Below are positions 58,588 to 64,000 of a stretch of 64,000 nt of DNA, piece after piece. The notes beneath the pieces were generated by a model. It was given only the letters and a program-made list of their open reading frames with translations. It was not told the DNA's origin and ran no database searches. Source of the DNA: Asterias amurensis (taxonomy: Eukaryota; Echinodermata; Asteroidea; Forcipulatida; Asteriidae); assembly GCF_032118995.1 (NCBI RefSeq), contig NC_092649.1, forward strand, positions 15,770,332 to 15,834,331, written 5' to 3'. A program made the translations under genes and the position numbers. Position 1 is the stretch's first letter, and every line of letters begins with the position of its first letter.

Positions 58588-61500
58588 ATGGAATCTCAGG
58601 GGAAATCAGATGCTGCAGCTGCCGTTGGTTGCCCGGCAGAAACAGTAAGTAACATTTCTTCACAGAACAAGGACCAGCATCTGAGCATACTATCCAGAGA
58701 CTGTAGTTAGGCAGTTTCATCAAGTTGATTTTACGTGTACCAAAACACACACGCACACAGCCCCGAAAAAAAAGAACGAAATATATTAAATCATAACTCA
58801 CATTTTGTACAACTCATAACTATGAGACTTGACAGCAGGCAGGAGCATTCTCTCCTCGTGCTTACATTTTAAAAATATTCGAAATCGGATGAATAGTTTC
58901 GGAGATATTGTAAAAAAAAGAGAGCAACGACAAAAAAAAGAGGCTTGGCCTGGCGTGCAGCGCCCATTCGTTTGTGCATGACGTCAACTTTGAACCCCGT
59001 GGACAACGGATTTCGGAAATCTTCGGAAAGCGCCGAAGAAGCCCGAAGTCGGTTTTTTGCGATGCGGGAGCACATGTTTACACAAAATGAGATAACGATT
59101 ACATCATCGTGTAGCCGATAAAATTCCGCACATCGTACAGCTAGTCGCATAGCTTTTACCATAAAAACCTATTTTTGTCGGCGTTTTCCATTTTTTGAAT
59201 CAAGATTTCTTCCAGAGACAATCATCAAAATTGAATGCGACTTTGTCAGTGCTAATTCCCATACTTTTAAGTTAAACTTGTGAAAATTTGGTGTAATTTG
59301 ATTATGTTTTCTTCTCCCGCAGAAAGGTTTTGTTAGACCATTTCTTGCAAAGTTGTCCTAAATACGCACGATTGTACATGTACGTCGTACTCGTACATCT
59401 TCGTGTTTCCGTGATGTGCCACCACAAGAGGGCGTGTGTTACAATAAGTTTGATAGGCCGGGGCTCTAATAATAGAAAGCTGGAAAGCTGCCCGATCTTG
59501 TTTCTTTGATAATTTCTACGTTCTGAATTGATAATAACAGACTGCTCATCTTGAGTCAAAAGAAACTAGTATTGTTACATACTTTTAAAGGCCTATACTA
59601 ATTGAAACGAAAGTTGAACAAAAAAATTGATTGTATATAGCCATTGGTTTTTAGAAATTGTCTTTGTAAATATAACAAAAATAATCGATGTATACCAATG
59701 CCTTCATCCTCAAGTTTTTTAAAGATTGTTCTAAATTTTTACTGTGTTAATGCTACAATTTTAAATCAAAGGATCAACTGATCTTAAATTAAAGAAAACA
59801 CCAGTCATAAACTCTTTAATTTTATTCCATTCTGGTTAATTTAATAATGCTATTTGTTGACATAATTATAAAGAATATTCACACAAACACCTGCAAAACT
59901 TAACACATATTTAATTTTTATAGTTAACAATTTCCCCCACGATGCCGCTCCTTAGTTTTATTCACAAAATATCACTTTTTGCCGTTCATAAAAAATCATA
60001 CTAGCGCCTCCTCAAAGCACAGTTTGTAAACCTCCCCAGTGATAGAGGGCGCTCGCCTAGTGTGCGCCCTCTATTGCCATAGGCTGTGCATTAAACTTGG
60101 CCGTGGCCGATATGAAGAAAAACATAAGAATTGAACTTGAACACGGGTACGTTTTTTTCACGATCCTCGCTCATTAAAAACGGTATATCTCTGCAACCAA
60201 ACATCCGATTTCAAAATTTTAAATTGATTTTTACTTCTAAGAATACACCTTAACAGACCACATCTTGTCAGAGAAAAAATCACCTGCATTAAATTTGACT
60301 GAAACAGCCTACTGTAGTTGGGATCGGTTGATGGATTTTTACCTCCTCAATCAAATCAAAGTCAAATTCATGGGGATGGGGGAGTCATGGACTCTGGTCA
60401 CTGGAGGTAGTACTAGTAGAAATAGATGCTCCACTCCAGTCCATCTGTCTGACACTGTGACAGTGAGTGACAGGTGACATATCAATATTGACATTAATTT
60501 GAAATGTCATTCATGTAAAAAATTAATTAATTAATCAACTGCATGGGTGTGAATAATTTTCCGTATGGCGCCACTACTTTTTCACAAATTTTTACAAAAA
60601 GGGATATCTCAATGAGGTAAATTAGATACTGTCTGCTATTGTTTCAAATCGAATGAAAAAGTGGTGGCACCATACGGAAACTTTTCCTGAATAAATAAGG
60701 AGAAACTATATAAATAAATAGTAAATTTCTTTTGTAGAGTGTTGGCTCAGACACTGACAGTCTGAAAAGAGCCGGTGTGGTCTTGAGCTTTGCGAACGGT
60801 TTAGAACAGTATACTCTGCTCATCTTCAGGAGAAAAAAAGATGATGAACATATAGTATGGTATACTGTTCGAAGCATTGAGACCACACCGGCTCTTTTCA
60901 GAGCCAACACTCCCACAAAAGAGATTTACACATGGATGTACCCGTAGGCGCAAGTTTACTGTGTAGTGTTAGTTTCTTCCTATGCTTTGTATATAATGCA
61001 ACATGTTCCCATTCTGAATCAGAGTTCTTCTAAATTGACATGATGCTTTTTATTTCAGTCACAAGCAGGGAGAGCTGATATCTGCAAGGGATGCCCAGGG
61101 CAAGCAATGTGTCAAAAGCAAGGTAAGGACAAATAAAATTTGTAATAACCCGCCCGCTTCCTTTTCAGAGGATGCCACTTTTCTGTTTTCATGCTTTTGT
61201 TTGTCCTTATGTCAAATGTTCTTCCTGGGTTAGCGGGGAATTTTGTGCACAGGCCTACTCCACGTTACTTTGCATTCTATGCTTTACACAGCTAGCGCAG
61301 CTGAATAATGCATATAGAGACCACCACCCCATACAGTGATTGTACCCTTGAAACAGTAGCCCATTGATAAGTATATTTCTTACATTGTACATTAAGCAAG
61401 ACATATTTATGAGACACAATAAACCAAGCAAGCATCAAAGCAACAGCTCTTGTGAAACTCAAGACATTACAGTAAGCACAGAATTCGGCGCTTAGCAGAC

Positions 61501-61702
61501 CCATGAAATTGGGCCCTTATTTTCATATTGGTAAACTTCTTACCATTTTTTTTTTCTATCATCAGGTGGTACAGATCCAGATCAAGAGATGATTGACTTA
61601 AGGATGAATGCAATCAAGCATAAGATTCTTGTCATATCAGGAAAAGGAGGCAAGTAACTTACTGTAGTGCCAAACAAGTTTGTGTCCAATACATGAATGA
61701 TG

Positions 61703-61740
<38 letters not shown>

Positions 61741-62966
61741 AAGTATTCGGATCAAAATGGAGCAAGAACATTTCAAAAATGCATTCATAACATAAGGAGA
61801 GAAGACAATGAAATAAGATAAACAAAAATAAACCACAAGATCATCCAAGGGTAGCCCCCAAAAAGCCAATAACTTAGACTTTCCATTTGGGTCTTTACAA
61901 AAAAACAATGAAGTTTTCTATCAACCTAAGGAAGTTTCTTCTCAAAAGGTGCTTATCGATAGCACAAAAAAACACCTTCAACACACTTTTACCTGGACCT
62001 TCTTAAATAAACACCCTAAGATGCCTCAACACTGTTAATTCTATTTCAAGTTGATCTTTAATCTGTACTGTGTACTGATCTTTAATCTGTATTGTTGGTT
62101 CCTTATAAATATAAAGAGAATTGCTTGTTTTGTTTTGATTCATCTTTTTTAGGCGTAGGTAAATCCAGTTTAGCAGCAACACTGTCAATGGCTTTTGCAA
62201 AGTCTCATCCAAACAAGGTGAGATCATCAGTCCAATACAACTGAATGAGGAATTAATGGTTTCATGGAGGAGGGGATGTATTTTATCAACCGATTCTCCC
62301 AGATCAACCATTTAACACATTTAAAAATCTCAAAGACATCAAGAAGTTGGAATCTTGGAAGTTATAAAATATCAATGAAATTTCAATGCTGTGATATTTT
62401 GAAGCATTACAATAATTGTTTTTGTTAATATGCAAGTTCACCCCCAAACAAGGCTAAAAGCTGCTCTTGGTATGGGGCTACAAAAGGAAGAATTATTTAG
62501 GTGAAAAGAACTCGGGGGGGGGAGCTGAAGGTAGAAATTGATATTCCTCTTCAAACAGTCTAGATTGTAGGATGGGGGGAAACATGCACCAGGCAGGGAG
62601 TTTCAAAGAGATGCAGTACAGGGAACAAAGCTGTTGGAATGGCTCCTTGTTCTACATCTCAGCAGATCAAGAGTGTATGGATGAGAAGAAGCAAAAATTC
62701 TGATAGGTGGAACTAGGTCAGGCACACTGGTGGCACATTTACCATGAAAATATCTGTAGAAATGACATAGGCCGGCTACAGACCTAGGGTTGGAAAGAGG
62801 TTGTAACATTGATCCCAACACTTCACCAACAAGATTAACAATTGAAAGGTTATTTATTATAGGTTGGACTTGTTGATGTTGACGTCTGTGGTCCAAGTTG
62901 TCCAAGATTAATGGCTGTCGAGGATCAGAAAGTTGTAAACACTGAGTGGGGATGGACACCACTAAA
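58588..62966 (+). CDS. NUBP1/NBP35-type cytosolic Fe-S cluster assembly ATPase, 5' exons only
   Basis: These P-loop ATPases (MRP/NBP35 family) scaffold 4Fe-4S clusters for cytosolic and nuclear proteins. Coding exons are 58588-58644, 61059-61122, 61566-61649, 62153-62217 and 62863-62966, in phase and giving 124 complete codons; the gene continues past the right edge. The N-terminus carries the cysteine cluster typical of NUBP1, absent in NUBP2: C-x12-C-x2-C-x5-C in CPAETSQAGRADICKGCPG and AMC. The deviant Walker A motif is SGKGGVGKSS, followed by GLVDVDVCGPSCPRLM. Human NUBP1, as I recall, has a 13-residue first gap and differs around this last motif, so the gene may be a divergent paralogue. 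The third intron uses a GC donor. Confidence 0.88.
58645..61058. other. First intron of the NUBP1-like gene
   Basis: No exon was recognised. It contains an inverted pair near 60560 and 60665 (CGTATGGCGCCACTACTTTT and AAAGTGGTGGCACCATACGG). It also has a hairpin at 60738-60910 and a short palindrome near 60045-60080 made of GAGGGCGC and GCGCCCTC. Confidence 0.4.
60738..60910. mobile_element. Hairpin element, ~75-bp arms
   Basis: AGTGTTGGCTCAGAC and AAGAGCCGGTGTGGTC in the left arm pair with GACCACACCGGCTCTTTTC and AGAGCCAACACT at the right. A related right arm occurs near 22545 (CAGAGCCAACACTCCCACAA). The interior is short and not coding. Confidence 0.75.
61228..61515. mobile_element. Family A element, left end lost
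   Basis: The right terminus CCATGAAATTGGGCCC is present. The interior resembles the 28.6 and 45.9 kb copies (CCACGTTACTTTGCATTCTA). The left terminal repeat is missing. Confidence 0.55.
61706..61741. repeat. (GATT)n microsatellite
   Basis: About eight perfect GATT units lie in the third intron of the NUBP1-like gene. Confidence 0.9.
62443..62815 (+). mobile_element. Dispersed repeat, uninterrupted copy
   Basis: It shares GGCTAAAAGC, GATATTCCTCTTCAAACAG, AAAGCTGTTGGAATGGCTCC and CGGCTACAGACCTAGGGTTG with 20880-21585 but lacks the family A insertion. It lies in the fourth intron of the NUBP1-like gene. Confidence 0.7.
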
Positions 62967-62981
62967 GTAGGTTCAACACAT

Positions 62982-63273
62982 AGAGTTATATATAAGAACT
63001 AGAGGGCGCACTGGCCTATATACATGTACGCGCTCCGGCATGCGCACAGGCGACTATTTTCTAATTGACAAAACTGGCATCTCACAGCGTGTGTTTTGCG
63101 GCCATTTTGTAAGTTGAACTAAACAGCAGCGCGTAGCGTTCAATAAACACAAACTCCAACGTGTTTCATATTCAACGCGCATACAGAATGGCGCGCGCGT
63201 GTCTCCTTGCGGTTCTGTCGCGTTTGTGCAAGAAGCATCACCCGTGCGCCCTCTAGTTCTTATATTCAACAGT
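62982..63273. mobile_element. Family C inverted-repeat element, inverse orientation
   Basis: AGAGTTATATATAAGAACTAGAGGGCGCACTGG opens it and GTGCGCCCTCTAGTTCTTATATTC closes it. It begins about 15 bases into the intron after exon 5 of the NUBP1-like gene. Confidence 0.75.
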
Positions 63274-64000
63274 AAACTGTATCAGACCTTTATTTGTATG
63301 CAAGCAAAGTCAGATTCTCAAGAAAAGGCACATCCATAAAACAAACTAAAAATATATAAAGGGCCATCATGGTCATGACTGAGCAAGGGACCACAATACA
63401 AGGGCACACTTAAACTGTAAACAAAAACACTTTATAAGTCATTAAGTTGGAAACAAGGTGAAGCATAGCTTTTGTACCTTTCCCTAGAAAACTGGACAAT
63501 ACTTCAAAACAACATCAAACAGACAAAGACAGGACAATTTAATAAGGGGTGAGACTCGATTTAAAGTCACCTGGAAATAGAATTTCTCCAGAAGACGATC
63601 AGAGCATACTGATCGAAACGTCGAGTTAACCCAACGGTTCTTTTCAGAACCACCCCAACTCATTTAGAGATTGTTATTACATGGTGTTACCGCAAACTCT
63701 TCTATATTAGAGTATATGTTAATGAACAATAAAATAATTTTTTGAGTAATTGTTTGTAACGATTTAAATGTTTAAAAAATAGATAAAGTTGTTTGGGGGT
63801 TGACTCCGCCTACCACTTTTGTGACGTCAATCGAGGCAGACTTTGCCTCGATCGAACATCGAACACACGTCAGTGCAAGTACATGCAAGTCCTAGTCGTG
63901 AGTTTGTATATTTTGAAAAAAGGTTTATTTCTTGCATTTTTCCGGCAATGTCGACTAGGTGTATTGCTACTGGTGTATGTTTGCAAAGTGGTCTGGTCCA
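63274..64000. other. Intronic sequence to the window edge
   Basis: It should lie within the NUBP1-like gene. ACTGATCGAAACGTCGAG and GGTTCTTTTCAGAACCACCC near 63610-63650, and TGGTGTTACCGCAAACTCTTC near 63682, look like repeat family fragments. The last also occurs near 42357. No exon was seen. Confidence 0.35.

Overview
The window is animal nuclear DNA. Its genes are split by AT-rich introns with GT-AG ends, there is much repeat DNA, and the coding sequences are recognisably metazoan (BBS2, an ankyrin/SOCS-box protein, PPP4R2, a NUBP1/NBP35-type ATPase). The dense load of short inverted-repeat elements, tRNA-headed SINEs and CR1/L2-like LINE tails would suit an echinoderm such as a sea star, or another invertebrate deuterostome. 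That taxonomic guess is inference only. No bacterial, organellar or viral gene was seen.

Layout, left to right. (1) 1-1070 holds the last exon and poly(A) signal of an unidentified + strand gene. (2) 1156-1676 is a GC-rich array built from self-complementary words. (3) 1680-16910 is a satellite array of about 80 monomers of 188-190 bp, with higher-order repeats of about 1299 and 1885 bp. (4) 17420-33316 (-) holds fourteen in-phase exons of BBS2, a BBSome subunit. They cover the first 600 codons. The last ~120 codons expected from the family are not found between exon 14 and the left edge, so the satellite lies where the next intron should be. (5) 35770-39894 (+) is a six-exon ankyrin-repeat/SOCS-box gene (283 aa) with a 37-bp minisatellite in one intron. 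(6) 46582-58060 (-) is a seven-exon PPP4R2 (647 aa) with a long Thr/Ser/Glu/Ala-rich tail. (7) 58588-62966 (+) holds the first five coding exons of a NUBP1/NBP35-like Fe-S assembly ATPase that runs off the right edge. It is head-to-head with PPP4R2 across about 530 bp.

Introns and intergenic DNA carry at least six families of short inverted-repeat elements, several SINE-like sequences, LINE 3' ends and foldbacks, some nested. All four coding models keep reading frame across every proposed splice junction, which is the main internal support for them. The genes belong to different pathways (ciliary trafficking, ubiquitin ligation, phosphatase 4 regulation, Fe-S assembly). Nothing suggests a functional cluster.

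The observations most worth checking are the satellite that interrupts BBS2, a duplicated BBS2 acceptor/exon start, a GC-AG intron inside the NUBP1-like P-loop, transposable-element copies abutting two splice donors, and the recurrence of short palindromes in all four tandem arrays.
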